The notes beneath the pieces were generated by a model. It made no database searches. It had not been told where the DNA came from and saw only the letters and a program-made list of their open reading frames with translations. The translations under genes were made by a program, and so were the position numbers. A stretch of 64,000 bases of DNA from Anaerolineaceae bacterium (lineage in GTDB: Bacteria > Chloroflexota > Anaerolineae > Anaerolineales > Anaerolineaceae): positions 62,001-126,000 of the forward strand of contig JAURZL010000013.1 of the NCBI GenBank assembly GCA_030653365.1. The letters are read 5' to 3'. Shown here piece by piece: positions 54,675 through 64,000 of this stretch (its first letter is position 1; every line of letters starts with the position of its first letter).

Positions 54675-56192
54675 ATGGATGGAATGATTGGGAGATCTTT
54701 GGGGAAGTATCAAATTGTTGAGCCTCTGGGGGAAGGTGGTATGGCTACCGTTTACAAAGCGTTTGACCCCTCATTGGAACGATATGTCGCGATAAAAATA
54801 ATCCGAGCCGGCAACCAGATCGGCTCCGATTTTTTGATCCGATTTCAGCGGGAAGCCAGAGCGCTGGCGAAACTGGATCATCCCTACATTTTAAAGGTTC
54901 TCGATTATGGTGAAGAGAATGGTGTCCCATATCTTGTGATGCCATATGTCGCTCATGGGACATTAAAACAATATACGCGAACACGTTTGCCTTTTGAAAA
55001 GGCGATTGAAATCACCATACCCATCGCTGAAGCCCTTAGTTATGCCCATAAACGGAAAATAATTCATCGTGATATTAAACCAGCCAATATTCTGTTTGGT
55101 GAATCGGGGGAACCGATCCTTTCAGATTTTGGGATAGCAAAGATGCTGGATGCTGGAGAACAGACACAACTGACAGTTACAGGCTTTGGGATTGGCACTC
55201 CATCTTACATGGCACCTGAACAATGGAATGGTATTGCGGATGAGCGTACAGACATTTATGCATTAGGAATCGTGCTGTATGAGTTAATTACCGGAAGATG
55301 TCCATTCCAGGCAGATACACCAGCAGCCATCCTGATTAAGCAAGTTCAAGATCCATTGCCACGACCAAGAACATTTACATCAGATCTGCCTGAAACGGTG
55401 GAAGCTTTATTATTTAAAGCATTGGCAAAAGACCCCGCAATGCGATTCCAAACCATGCTGGAATTTATCCAGGGAATGAACGCAGTGCTTCAAGGAAAAA
55501 CAGTCAGTTATGCGCTGCCAACTCAAGTCCATATTGATCCAGATGCAACCCGAATCGCAGGGAAACCGACAACACTCAGTCAACCATTTAAATCTGTTGA
55601 AAATGAAAAGCCATCAAAACCAAAGTGGTTGCCCTTGGCGATTGGTGGGGGTGCTCTTCTGGTGATTGGCTGTCTAATTGTAATTTTGGTTATAAGCTTA
55701 AATAATTTTGATTTGTTTAATCGTGGTGAACCAACAAATGTGGCAGAAATTAGCACACAATCATCTACCGAACAATTAGTCCAGAATGAGCAAATACAAA
55801 ATACAAGCGAATCCAATTTAACCCAACCGTTGTTCACTGAAACTGAAGTTATCCAAGTGACAAGTACTCCCCAATCTATTGACACGATTGAAAATCTTCC
55901 CAATGATATACCAGTATTCATACCCAATAATGGGGATATCACAACCACTTCAGTCGATGGGGCATTAATGTTTTCCTATACGACCAATGAAGATAACTCT
56001 TTGGTTGAAACCTTCTTCTCTGAAGAAATGATAAATCTCAATTGGGAACTTATCAGCACATCGGAAATGAGTGCACAAAAAATGGTAATGTATGCATTTG
56101 ACAAAGACCCACGCAATGTGGTGATTTATGTGATAGCAGATCAAAATAATCGCACATTCATTCAGATTATGATAGCGGATGATGGGGGATGA
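54675..56192 (+). CDS. Membrane-bound eukaryote-like Ser/Thr protein kinase
   Basis: A 505-residue kinase of the PknB type. Cytoplasmic domain 1 to about 270: glycine loop GEGGMATVYKAF, ATP lysine K41, catalytic loop H131-R-D133 (IIHRDIKPANILF), DFG at 151-153, GTPSYMAPEQW. A transmembrane helix is at about 318-342, with a Ser/Thr-rich stalk and a small extracellular domain of about 90 residues (PVFIPNNGDITTTSVDGALMF). No PASTA repeats. GAGGG lies 7 bases before ATG 54675; a frame from TTG 54657 is not used. Monocistronic. Confidence 0.9.
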   Translation: MDGMIGRSLGKYQIVEPLGEGGMATVYKAFDPSLERYVAIKIIRAGNQIGSDFLIRFQREARALAKLDHPYILKVLDYGEENGVPYLVMPYVAHGTLKQYTRTRLPFEKAIEITIPIAEALSYAHKRKIIHRDIKPANILFGESGEPILSDFGIAKMLDAGEQTQLTVTGFGIGTPSYMAPEQWNGIADERTDIYALGIVLYELITGRCPFQADTPAAILIKQVQDPLPRPRTFTSDLPETVEALLFKALAKDPAMRFQTMLEFIQGMNAVLQGKTVSYALPTQVHIDPDATRIAGKPTTLSQPFKSVENEKPSKPKWLPLAIGGGALLVIGCLIVILVISLNNFDLFNRGEPTNVAEISTQSSTEQLVQNEQIQNTSESNLTQPLFTETEVIQVTSTPQSIDTIENLPNDIPVFIPNNGDITTTSVDGALMFSYTTNEDNSLVETFFSEEMINLNWELISTSEMSAQKMVMYAFDKDPRNVVIYVIADQNNRTFIQIMIADDGG

Positions 56193-56528
56193 AATTTAAG
56201 AGAACGAATAACATTTAATCATAGGCATTTTATAGATAATCAATTTTCTTAACCTGATTGTAAAAACATTTGCGTTTAAATTTAATTAATTAGGTTAGAC
56301 TTCGGAAAATTATTTATAGGAACAATAAGCAAACATTTAAGTTCTCGCATAGATAACAGCATTTCCATTCATTTGAATAGCTTTTTATCTATTAATGTCA
56401 TTCCTGATAATTTGTAGGATCAATAAAGTGAATAACATAATTATTGGATTATCAGTTTAAAATAATGTATATTTGTAAACAAATTGCCACTTTTCATAAT
56501 TTCAATTATAAGATTTGAGGGATTATTG
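56193..56528. other. AT-rich intergenic region
   Basis: No gene, hairpin or clear promoter seen. Confidence 0.5.
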
Positions 56529-57131
56529 TTGAAAAGTAAAGATCATAACAATTTTACAAGAGGTCATGGCTTGTTGGAACCTCTTCTCTCAAAATTACGT
56601 GCTAGAAGAGCAAATCAACTAATTCCTTCTCAATTACGAAATGGACGTATTCTGGACATTGGTTGTGGCTCATATCCTTACTTTTTATCTCACACATCAT
56701 TTGCTGATAAATTTTCAGTTGAACAAAATAATCCAGCTCAAGAACCTGAAGGAATTAATTGGATCGTTTTAGACCTGAACAAAGAACCAAATTTACCTTT
56801 TGAAGATAATTATTTTGATGTTATCACTTTATTGGCAGTTATTGAACATCTGAATCCAAAAATGTTGGTATTACTTTTTCGAGAAATTTATAGGACATTA
56901 AAGCCAGGTGGTATTCTTATTTTAACAACCCCAGCCAATTGGACCAAAGGATTGCTTTCAGCAATGACATTTTTTAACTTGGTTAGCAAGGAAGAAATTC
57001 AAGAACATGTTTTTTCCTACACTCTTCCCCTACTTGGTTGGTATTTTGGGACAGCAGGTTTCCAAATGGAAAATATTCGATTTGGTAATTTTGAGTTTTT
57101 CATGAATCTCTGGTGTACAGCAAAAAAATAA
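56529..57131 (+). CDS. Class I SAM-dependent methyltransferase
   Basis: A 200-residue methyltransferase of the Methyltransf_11 type: motif I ILDIGCGSYPYF, acidic residue in IVLDLNKEPNLPF, motif IV YFDVITLLAVIEHL, post motif LKPGGILILTTPANWT. GAGGG at 56517-56521 is 7 bases from TTG 56529, which I take as the start; TTG 56526 is possible. It precedes two membrane glycosyltransferase-like genes, so a polysaccharide or lipid substrate is possible but not shown. Confidence 0.82.
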   Translation: MKSKDHNNFTRGHGLLEPLLSKLRARRANQLIPSQLRNGRILDIGCGSYPYFLSHTSFADKFSVEQNNPAQEPEGINWIVLDLNKEPNLPFEDNYFDVITLLAVIEHLNPKMLVLLFREIYRTLKPGGILILTTPANWTKGLLSAMTFFNLVSKEEIQEHVFSYTLPLLGWYFGTAGFQMENIRFGNFEFFMNLWCTAKK

Positions 57132-57497
57132 CAGGTTAGAAAATCCAGTAATCAATTGTTATGAGTAAGAAAACCCAAGCATTTGTCAATAAGAATGAAC
57201 TAGAAAATCTGGTTGAATAAAATTTCAAATAAACCAATTAGATTTATGAACTTAAAAATCACTTTTTATAAACAAAGAATAGAAAGTAGTAACAAAAGAT
57301 CTCTGAATTTATTTTTTTTTATTCTGATACGTTTGGACGTATGGGTGATATTGTTTAATATAGATTCTGATTATATAATGAGTTCTTTCGATATTAAAGT
57401 CATCCCCTGAATGATTAGAACCTATATTTCTTTACATTGTAACAGCCTGTGAACAGGTGAATTAATTCAAAATTGGAAGAACATTATTTGAAAAGTT
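57132..57497. other. AT-rich intergenic region
   Basis: No supported gene. A 65-codon frame at 57213-57410 lacks a ribosome site and family features. Confidence 0.5.
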
Positions 57498-60400
57498 ATG
57501 GGAAATAAAATTGGGTTAGGAAAAAATCAATCCATATTTATAAATTTGGTCGGACCAATCCTGGCAATATTTTTTGCATTTTTTGCTCAATATATCTTTA
57601 ATGCCAACCAGGGAACTAACTGGATTTGGTTAATGTCCATTTCAGAAAATCAAAGATTATTAGTAGGGTCTGGATTTTATCTACTCGCGGTTATCCTCTG
57701 GTTCATCTGTTCACCTTTGGTTAATCCAATAGTAAAAGAAAATAATGAAGTTAACCGAATTGGAATAACCAATTTCCCGCATAGAAATTTTCGAATTTTT
57801 TTACTGGTTCTCAGTGGTGTGATTTACTTATTCAATAACCTACTATTTGATATCCAAGGGGAGAATTCGACCATCCGAATTCTATGGGTGATATCGATCA
57901 CAACATTTATACTCGCTCAAATTTCCTGGCCAAACCAGTCTCGAATAAAGTTCCCTGATGATGGAAAGTCTCCTCCTTTCCGCCTCGAAAATTGGATTAT
58001 TTTTGGTTTAATCCTGGCTTTTTCTTTTTGGTTAAGAATTTACCAACTGACGATAATCCCTGATGATTTGCATGGTGATATGGCTTCGTATGGATTACAG
58101 GCAAGAGACTTATTGTCTGGAGTAGAACAGAATATTTTTAGGTTTGGTTGGTCAAATATCCCCATGATCGGGTATCTTCCAGCTTATTTTTCGATGTTTA
58201 TTTTTGGAAATAATCTTTTTGGTTTGAATATAGCTTCAGTACTGGGGGGAACAATCAGTATTTTTGCTGTTTATTTATTGGTTTGGAGGTTATTTGATAA
58301 TCATCGTTTGGCAGCCATCACCAGCCTCCTTTTAGCGATAAACATTCCTCATATTCATTTTTCCCGAATAGCTGCGTATATGGATCCGTGGCCGTTTGGT
58401 TTTCTGGCATTTTTCTTTGTAATAGATGGAATCCGAAGTAAGCGATTCATATCATTTGGTTTGGCTGGTATTTTGATCGGTCTCAGTACACATATGTATT
58501 TTTCAGGCAGGGTGATCCCCTTAATTATAGCTTCCTTCGTTTTATACTTAATTCTCAATAAAAAAAATTGGATCCAAAAAAACTATCATTCAATTTTTCT
58601 TTTGTTAATGGGCTTTTTGTTAGCAATCGGTCCTTTGATTATTGTTATTTTTCAAAATGCAGAAGCATTTTTATCACGCAGTTCTGAGGTGTTTCTATTT
58701 GATCCAAGTGTAATGACCCATTTGATTAATAAATACGAAGTAGATTCGGTATTTGATGTGATTCTAATGCAAACCCGAGAAACTTTTCTGATGTTCAACT
58801 ATGTACCCGATACCAGTACTCAATTTGGCTTTCGAGATCCGATGTTTAATGCTTTATTGTCACCTTTGATCATTTTGGGGATCGGTTCGGCTATAAGACG
58901 AAAACGCGAAATCGGTATGGTATTTATTTTTATTTGGATGGGGTTAATGATGGTTTTGGGAAGTATATTAACAGTGGATGCTCCATTCTGGCCAAGACTG
59001 GTAGGGATCTTTCCAGTTGGTGCAATACTGGCAGCTTTAGCTATTAATCAAATTCTAAATCTTAGAATTATTTATACGAACAAATATTATAAAATAATTG
59101 CCCCAGTACTCTGTGTTTTTTTAATTGTTTATATTGGTTGGGTTAACTGGGTTAATTATTATAAATCCGTAGATATAAATGCAACAGGTCCGGTTCTTCT
59201 TGGTCGCTATTTTCAGCAACTACCACTTGATGTCACTGTATGTGGATTTATGGTTGATCCACCACTGAATGTTCGGGAAATCATTTTTCTTTCCTGGCCC
59301 AGAAAACTGGTTGATTTCGCTCCGGACGCGCCAAATGAGGATTTAGGAAACTGCAATGGTTCATCCCTGGTTTGGATCTTAACTCCTGAGGACTCTGAGC
59401 GTTTGAAGGAAATATATCAATACTGGCCTTTAGGAAAATTATTAAAATTCGAATCTCCCCATCATTCATATACCTATTTTTTTTACCTGACTGGTAAAAG
59501 TCCTCCATCTTTGTTGCCACAAGATATTTTACAAAAGGATCTGATATCCTACCAATGGAAGTATTTTGCTGTACTGGGAGGTTTATGTTTAATAGGTACC
59601 ACAATTTGGGGATTGTTAAGGAAGAATTTATTAATAAGTAGATTACTTATTCTGAAAATATATTTACAAAAGAAATATAAAGAGAAAATAATAAAACAAG
59701 ATTTCACAATTATTTTCAACAGTTTCTTCAAACGATTAAGAAATAATAATCCCATTAAATCAGCCTGGTTTGAGCTAGGTAATGTTTTCTTAAATCTGGT
59801 TGATGAAATAACCCATATTTTTGACAAACCACTTTTCCAAAGAATTCGTTTAAAAACAATTAGAGACGTAGGTTTGTTTCTCGTTCCGATAGCAATCGCT
59901 TATGTGGGGCAAATGATTCTAAATGCTGGAAGAGATGATGGGTTCACAGTTCAAAAGTTTAAAGAACTATCCATCAATGTAGATCAACGTCTCTTGATTG
60001 CAGGGGCTGTGTTCCTGGTTGCTTCAGTAATTTGGGTTCTGAAGGATGGATCTCTCAAGCACAAGTTATATGGAATTTCCAAGACCGATTCAATTCGTAA
60101 TGAACGAAATGCTGAATATGTTCAAAATTATAATCGTCAACCAAAATCATTATTAAATTTTGGCGTGATTTGTTTGGTCATTTCGACATTTTTCTATTGG
60201 ATAAATGGTGAAAATGAACTGGTTCGTTGGTTATGGTTTTTTGGATTGGTAATGTTTGTAATATATCTTTTAAAGCTTAGAAAAAAGACAGAAAATTTGA
60301 CAATTGGATACTCACCGGAATTCAAAAGTTATCACATTTTACTTTTAGGAGCAGTTCTAATCGTTGCATTTGTTCTACGGATTTACCGGCTGTATGATTA

Positions 60401-61844
60401 CCCCCTCGATTTGAGTACTGATATGGCGTCGGTTGGGCTCAGTGCCCGGGATTATCTTCTTGGGAATGAAAACCGAATTTTTGGTACCGGTTGGTATTAC
60501 ATGCCCCGTTGGACTTTCTTGCCATACGTAGGAAGTATGTGGGTAGCAGGCAATAATTTGTTTGGATTGTATTTTGGCACAGTGGTGATGGGAACTCTGA
60601 GCATATTGGCTATTTATTTACTCATCTGGAGGTTATTTGATCAACACCGTTTGGCATTACTGACATCAATTATCATTACTATCAACCCTGCTCACATCAA
60701 TTATTCAAGAATCCCATGTTACATTGATCCATGGTTCTTCGGTTTTTTCTGCTTATTCTTTTTCTTTGATGGATTAAAAAGCCGACGAATTACTTCTTTT
60801 GCATTTTCAGGAATCCTTACTGCTTTTACTGTCATGAGTTATCCATCCGGCCGGATAATTATTCCGATGATCGGTTTAATATTTTTTATTGCTCTGCTAT
60901 TCAAACGGGATTGGCTATTTGATAATTATTCTGGATTTGTCTGGTTTGTTGGGAGTTTTCTATTAACTTTAGGTCCGAATTTGGTTTACATTGTGCAAGA
61001 CTGGGAAACCTTCATGCAACGTGCTAATGAAGTGTTTGTATTTTCAGCCTATAACCATACACATGTGAGATATTCATATGAAACTAATAATATTTGGGAA
61101 ATTATTTGGGAACAGGTCAAGAGAACAGTTTTTTCATTTAATTTTTATAACGATAAAAGCCCACAATTTTCATATCCCTACCCTATTTTTAATCCTGTGA
61201 TTTCACCGTTACTCGTTCTAGGTTTCTTTCAAGCTTTAAGAAAATGGAATAAACCTGAATATTTATTTTTGCTAGCATCCTTTGTAATGATAATGGTAAC
61301 AGGTGGAATCCTTACGGTTGATACCCCAAATTGGCCTAGATTGTTGGGGGCATTTCCGATGGGAGCTTTCTTAATTGCTATCGTTTTAGACAATATTCTG
61401 GTATTTTCAGCTTCATTTTCGAAATATGTTGCTCCGCTGTTCGTCGGAATCTGGATAGCAGGAATTCTAATAACTGTTGGTATTCGAGACTGGAGACAGT
61501 ACATTGACTATGTGTCAGGTGAGACAAGACCTATTGTTTTTGTAGGTCGGTATATCGATTCTCTTCCTGATGATGTCACTGCCTGTGGTTTGACAGATGG
61601 CTATAGCCTTTTATGGGCTGAAAGTGCATTTCTTGGTTGGCCACATACATTAACAGATGTCCCTGTTGATATTCCACAAATTACTGTAGAAAATTGTCCA
61701 GGAGAGAATATTTTATGGATCCTGTCCCCGATGTATCAATCTCGTTTGGATGAAATCAGAGAAATATGGCCAGTTGGAACTACAAAAGAGCATTATAAGT
61801 TCACCAATGAATTTGTTTTTATCAGTTACCTGGTTAGTAAATAA
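57498..61844 (+). CDS. Tandem-duplicated PMT/ArnT-like membrane glycosyltransferase
   Basis: A 1448-residue membrane protein made of two full-length homologous halves. Each has the same order: a short hydrophobic pair of helices with QRLL, a second helix block, an extracellular loop with the candidate catalytic Asp, ten or more helices, and a C-terminal soluble domain. The catalytic loops read HGDMASYGLQARDLL (D194) and STDMASVGLSARDYL (D975), 781 residues apart; NNLFGLN/NNLFGLY, YLLVWRLFDNHRLA/YLLIWRLFDQHRLA and LGGTISIFAVYLL/MGTLSILAIYLL also recur. Soluble ends both carry DVT-CG and WILTP/WILSP. The family (GT39/GT83-like) moves sugars from polyprenyl phosphate to proteins or lipids. The two halves are clearly diverged, so the duplication is old. 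Confidence 0.85.
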   Translation: MGNKIGLGKNQSIFINLVGPILAIFFAFFAQYIFNANQGTNWIWLMSISENQRLLVGSGFYLLAVILWFICSPLVNPIVKENNEVNRIGITNFPHRNFRIFLLVLSGVIYLFNNLLFDIQGENSTIRILWVISITTFILAQISWPNQSRIKFPDDGKSPPFRLENWIIFGLILAFSFWLRIYQLTIIPDDLHGDMASYGLQARDLLSGVEQNIFRFGWSNIPMIGYLPAYFSMFIFGNNLFGLNIASVLGGTISIFAVYLLVWRLFDNHRLAAITSLLLAINIPHIHFSRIAAYMDPWPFGFLAFFFVIDGIRSKRFISFGLAGILIGLSTHMYFSGRVIPLIIASFVLYLILNKKNWIQKNYHSIFLLLMGFLLAIGPLIIVIFQNAEAFLSRSSEVFLFDPSVMTHLINKYEVDSVFDVILMQTRETFLMFNYVPDTSTQFGFRDPMFNALLSPLIILGIGSAIRRKREIGMVFIFIWMGLMMVLGSILTVDAPFWPRLVGIFPVGAILAALAINQILNLRIIYTNKYYKIIAPVLCVFLIVYIGWVNWVNYYKSVDINATGPVLLGRYFQQLPLDVTVCGFMVDPPLNVREIIFLSWPRKLVDFAPDAPNEDLGNCNGSSLVWILTPEDSERLKEIYQYWPLGKLLKFESPHHSYTYFFYLTGKSPPSLLPQDILQKDLISYQWKYFAVLGGLCLIGTTIWGLLRKNLLISRLLILKIYLQKKYKEKIIKQDFTIIFNSFFKRLRNNNPIKSAWFELGNVFLNLVDEITHIFDKPLFQRIRLKTIRDVGLFLVPIAIAYVGQMILNAGRDDGFTVQKFKELSINVDQRLLIAGAVFLVASVIWVLKDGSLKHKLYGISKTDSIRNERNAEYVQNYNRQPKSLLNFGVICLVISTFFYWINGENELVRWLWFFGLVMFVIYLLKLRKKTENLTIGYSPEFKSYHILLLGAVLIVAFVLRIYRLYDYPLDLSTDMASVGLSARDYLLGNENRIFGTGWYYMPRWTFLPYVGSMWVAGNNLFGLYFGTVVMGTLSILAIYLLIWRLFDQHRLALLTSIIITINPAHINYSRIPCYIDPWFFGFFCLFFFFDGLKSRRITSFAFSGILTAFTVMSYPSGRIIIPMIGLIFFIALLFKRDWLFDNYSGFVWFVGSFLLTLGPNLVYIVQDWETFMQRANEVFVFSAYNHTHVRYSYETNNIWEIIWEQVKRTVFSFNFYNDKSPQFSYPYPIFNPVISPLLVLGFFQALRKWNKPEYLFLLASFVMIMVTGGILTVDTPNWPRLLGAFPMGAFLIAIVLDNILVFSASFSKYVAPLFVGIWIAGILITVGIRDWRQYIDYVSGETRPIVFVGRYIDSLPDDVTACGLTDGYSLLWAESAFLGWPHTLTDVPVDIPQITVENCPGENILWILSPMYQSRLDEIREIWPVGTTKEHYKFTNEFVFISYLVSK

Positions 61845-61880
61845 ATTTTACACATGAGTAATCACCAAATTTTCAATTCC

Positions 61881-61910
61881 TCCATTCTAAACCAAAATTA
61901 GTAGAATGGA
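61881..61910 (+). terminator. Weak stem-loop after the duplicated glycosyltransferase gene
   Basis: TCCATTCT (61881-61888) pairs with AGAATGGA (61903-61910) over a 14-base loop, without a T-run. TATAAT at 61911-61916 directly follows and may be the -10 of the next gene. Confidence 0.35.
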
Positions 61911-61947
61911 TATAATAAAGATATTATTTCATAATTGAGTGGTATTC

Positions 61948-64000
61948 ATGCATAAGAACCAAAATCCCAAACCAAATATTAATACCATTTCTGAAGAAAA
62001 ATTATTAAAAATTCTTCAGATTTCACCTCGCCTGGGAAAAAGGATTATTGCATTTCGCCCTTTCATTTCACCTGATCAATTTAACCAAATCTGGGGTATC
62101 GATTCTGTCACAAAACAAAAATTGGTTGATTTTTTTGACTTTGGTTCTGAGAAAATTATAGAACCTTCCATACCTGGAGAAGAAAGTGAGGAAATAAAAC
62201 CAGTCCCTTCAAGTATAGAATCGATAAGGATTCTAGAAGAGCCATCCGTCGAAGCAGTACAAGAAGTAAGTGTTCCAAAATCCAGACCATCCTGGAAAAC
62301 TGTTTCATTATTATTCATAATATTTTTAGTTGGAGCACTTTTCCGTTTTTATGGACTTAATTGGGATGAAAATTTTCACCAACACCCCGATGAACGCTAC
62401 ATGTCGATGGTTGCTGAACAGATTAAAGGTGTAGATGGGATCAGAGCTTATTTTGATACACAGGTCAGTACACTTAATCCATTAAAGCACGGCTCATATA
62501 CCTATGGTATGTTGCCATTATTCATAACCCGAATGATAGCTGAATGGCTGGACAAGACTCATTATGATTCGGTCACACTGGTCGGAAGAGCACTTTCAGG
62601 CATGTTTGATCTGGCAGCAATTTTTTCTCTCTTTCTGTTGGCTTTGCGATTATACAATAAAAAAATTGCTTTCTTAGCAGCAGCTTTGTATGCAACTGCT
62701 GTTTTCCCCATTCAGCTTTCTCATTTCTTTACTGTTGACTCATTTGCTACATTTTTTGTCGTAACCAGTTTTTATTTCCTGTTGTTAGCCATTCCTCTTG
62801 ATCGACCTGACCAGAAATTCACAGATTCAAATTACATCTTTTTTTTGTTGTTTGGAGCAATGGTAGGAATGGCAGGTGCTTGTAAAGTAAATACATTGCC
62901 AGTTTTAGGTCTCATCGTCCTTGCCGGAGCAATATATTTGTTTTTAAATAGGCAGCAGAGCCAATTTTGGAAATTATTTAAAACCATGCTTTTTGGACTA
63001 TTTCTTGCGGTTTTATTTGCTTTCCTTGCTTTTCGTATATTTCAACCATATGCATTTAATGGGCCAGGGATTTCAAATATTACCATCAATGAAAATTGGT
63101 TAAATGTTATTAAAGAAGTGACTAATCAGGTTGCAGGTAATTCAGAATGGCCACCTAATCACCATTGGACCAACCGACCTATCCAATATGCCTGGGTGAA
63201 TATGGTCTTATGGGGCATGGGTCTTCCGTTGGGATTGATGGCTTGGTTTGGTTGGGGATGGGCTGGATACCGGATTTGGAAAGGTGAGTGGCGAAAGCAC
63301 TTGTTTCCGTTCATCTGGGTTCTGGCATATTTTGTTTGGCAGAACATCCAATTTTGGCGATATATGCGCTACTTCTTGCCAATTTATCCATTTTTGATTT
63401 TATTCGCTGCCTGGGCTATATATGAATTGGTGATTAAAACGAAACCTCAAATATTTCGGATTCGTGAAATTGGAAAAGATTTAAGGTTGCAAATGAGAGA
63501 GTTGACATTCAATTGGCAAGGGCTTGTCAGCATATTGGTTTTAACGTCAGTAATGGTTGGCACATTTGGTTATGCCTTTGCTTTTACCCGCATTTATTCT
63601 CGTCCGCATACCCGGGTAGAAGCTTCCCGTTGGATATTGGGAAATATTCCCGGCCCGCTGAACGTTTTTGTGTCCGCAGATGACGAAACACAGATGTATC
63701 CAATTCCTGTATACAATAATCAGATAATTGTTCCTGGTGAGCCACAAATTATGGAATTACGGCTCAAATCAGGTGGCAGTACATCCACAATTTCAGCCCC
63801 CAACATTAGACAACCTCAAGGGAATTTAAGAATTACCCTTACAAAAGATGAATTAGAAGAGGAACTTCTAATTGATATGATGGTACCAATCCCAATCAGT
63901 AGTAATCCAGAAACACTGATGGTTGAGTTTCCTGAAATTGAATTAGTGCCAAATCAATCCTATTATCTCAATTATTCCCCTGATAATGACCTGGAAATTG
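61948..64000 (+). CDS. PMT-family glycosyltransferase with N-terminal helix-hairpin-helix-like region, 3' end outside window
   Basis: Frame open from ATG 61948 to the window end (684 complete codons, no stop). Residues about 15-60 look like a helix-hairpin-helix repeat (LLKILQISPRLGKRIIAFRP ... FNQIWGIDSVTKQKLVDFF), followed by an acidic linker to about 110. The first membrane helix follows, and then the extracellular loop with the PMT-type acidic motifs WDE (D140-E141) and HPDER (D148-E149). Several more helices and HWTNRPIQYAWVNMVLWG follow. It resembles GT39/DPM-dependent mannosyltransferase-like proteins of Anaerolineae. The start has no strong ribosome site. Confidence 0.75.
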   Translation, partial: MHKNQNPKPNINTISEEKLLKILQISPRLGKRIIAFRPFISPDQFNQIWGIDSVTKQKLVDFFDFGSEKIIEPSIPGEESEEIKPVPSSIESIRILEEPSVEAVQEVSVPKSRPSWKTVSLLFIIFLVGALFRFYGLNWDENFHQHPDERYMSMVAEQIKGVDGIRAYFDTQVSTLNPLKHGSYTYGMLPLFITRMIAEWLDKTHYDSVTLVGRALSGMFDLAAIFSLFLLALRLYNKKIAFLAAALYATAVFPIQLSHFFTVDSFATFFVVTSFYFLLLAIPLDRPDQKFTDSNYIFFLLFGAMVGMAGACKVNTLPVLGLIVLAGAIYLFLNRQQSQFWKLFKTMLFGLFLAVLFAFLAFRIFQPYAFNGPGISNITINENWLNVIKEVTNQVAGNSEWPPNHHWTNRPIQYAWVNMVLWGMGLPLGLMAWFGWGWAGYRIWKGEWRKHLFPFIWVLAYFVWQNIQFWRYMRYFLPIYPFLILFAAWAIYELVIKTKPQIFRIREIGKDLRLQMRELTFNWQGLVSILVLTSVMVGTFGYAFAFTRIYSRPHTRVEASRWILGNIPGPLNVFVSADDETQMYPIPVYNNQIIVPGEPQIMELRLKSGGSTSTISAPNIRQPQGNLRITLTKDELEEELLIDMMVPIPISSNPETLMVEFPEIELVPNQSYYLNYSPDNDLEI

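Noticed and set aside
57213..57410. 65-codon open frame between the methyltransferase and duplicated glycosyltransferase genes
   Set aside because: No ribosome site, low-complexity AT-driven composition and no recognisable family; likely chance.
1..64000. tRNA, rRNA, CRISPR, insertion sequence or phage signatures
   Set aside because: I looked through the intergenic gaps for tRNA-like folds, repeat arrays and transposase motifs and found none I could support.

Overview
The window is about 64 kb of AT-rich (roughly 40% GC by eye) bacterial chromosome. It looks like a carbohydrate-fermenting, anaerobic member of the Chloroflexota, most likely class Anaerolineae. This is inference from gene content: many lipoproteins with Thr/Pro-rich linkers, an NBR1-type Ig domain lipoprotein, a eukaryote-like Ser/Thr kinase, PMT-type glycosyltransferases, ROK- and LacI-controlled CUT1 sugar transporters, a D-ornithine aminomutase pathway and a multihaem cytochrome/FeS/NrfD module. 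I saw no rRNA, tRNA, CRISPR array, insertion sequence or phage gene. Several genes start with GTG or TTG directly after strong Shine-Dalgarno sequences.

Layout. 1-4 kb: the 3' part of an L-arabinose isomerase gene, then a GH9 glycanase lipoprotein. 4-13.4 kb: a complete ornithine fermentation operon (ord, ortA, ortB, oraS, oraE, a GlmL/MutL-like reactivase, ornithine racemase) ending in alanine racemase. 13.4-18.3 kb: a small lipoprotein on the minus strand, a two-gene operon of an Asp-box beta-propeller and a MoaD/ThiS-like ubiquitin-fold protein, and trehalose synthesis (otsA, otsB). 18.3-25.4 kb, minus strand: histidine kinase and response regulator, then a respiratory module (small membrane protein, octahaem cytochrome c, Tat-exported FeS protein, NrfD-like quinone protein) that ends in a second response regulator. 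25.4-28.8 kb: a DEAD-box helicase behind a structured leader, an NBR1-Ig lipoprotein and a CBS-domain protein.

29.1-42.1 kb: a twelve-gene sugar operon behind a sigma70-like promoter overlapped by a XylR/ROK-type operator. It encodes the ROK regulator, a full CUT1 ABC transporter with two ATPases, a D-psicose/tagatose 3-epimerase-like enzyme, two Gfo/Idh/MocA proteins (one lacking the EKP catalytic motif), an LgdB/C-glycoside-deglycosidase-like TIM barrel, a small membrane protein and xylose isomerase. The mix suggests an oxidise-eliminate-reduce (3-keto sugar) route for an anhydrosugar or glycoside. It is my best candidate for an undescribed system. 42.6-52.1 kb: a second sugar operon under a LacI-type regulator with a perfect palindromic operator: a substrate-binding protein, two permeases with unusual extra domains, no ATPase, an unrecognised GT-B-like protein, an alpha/beta hydrolase and a GPH-family symporter. 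It converges on a GH36 alpha-galactosidase gene.

54.6-64 kb: a membrane Ser/Thr kinase, a small methyltransferase, a 1448-residue membrane protein that is a full-length tandem duplication of a PMT-like glycosyltransferase, and the start of another PMT-family protein with an N-terminal helix-hairpin-helix-like segment that runs off the window.

All family assignments come from reading motifs and from memory of family sequences. No database search was run.
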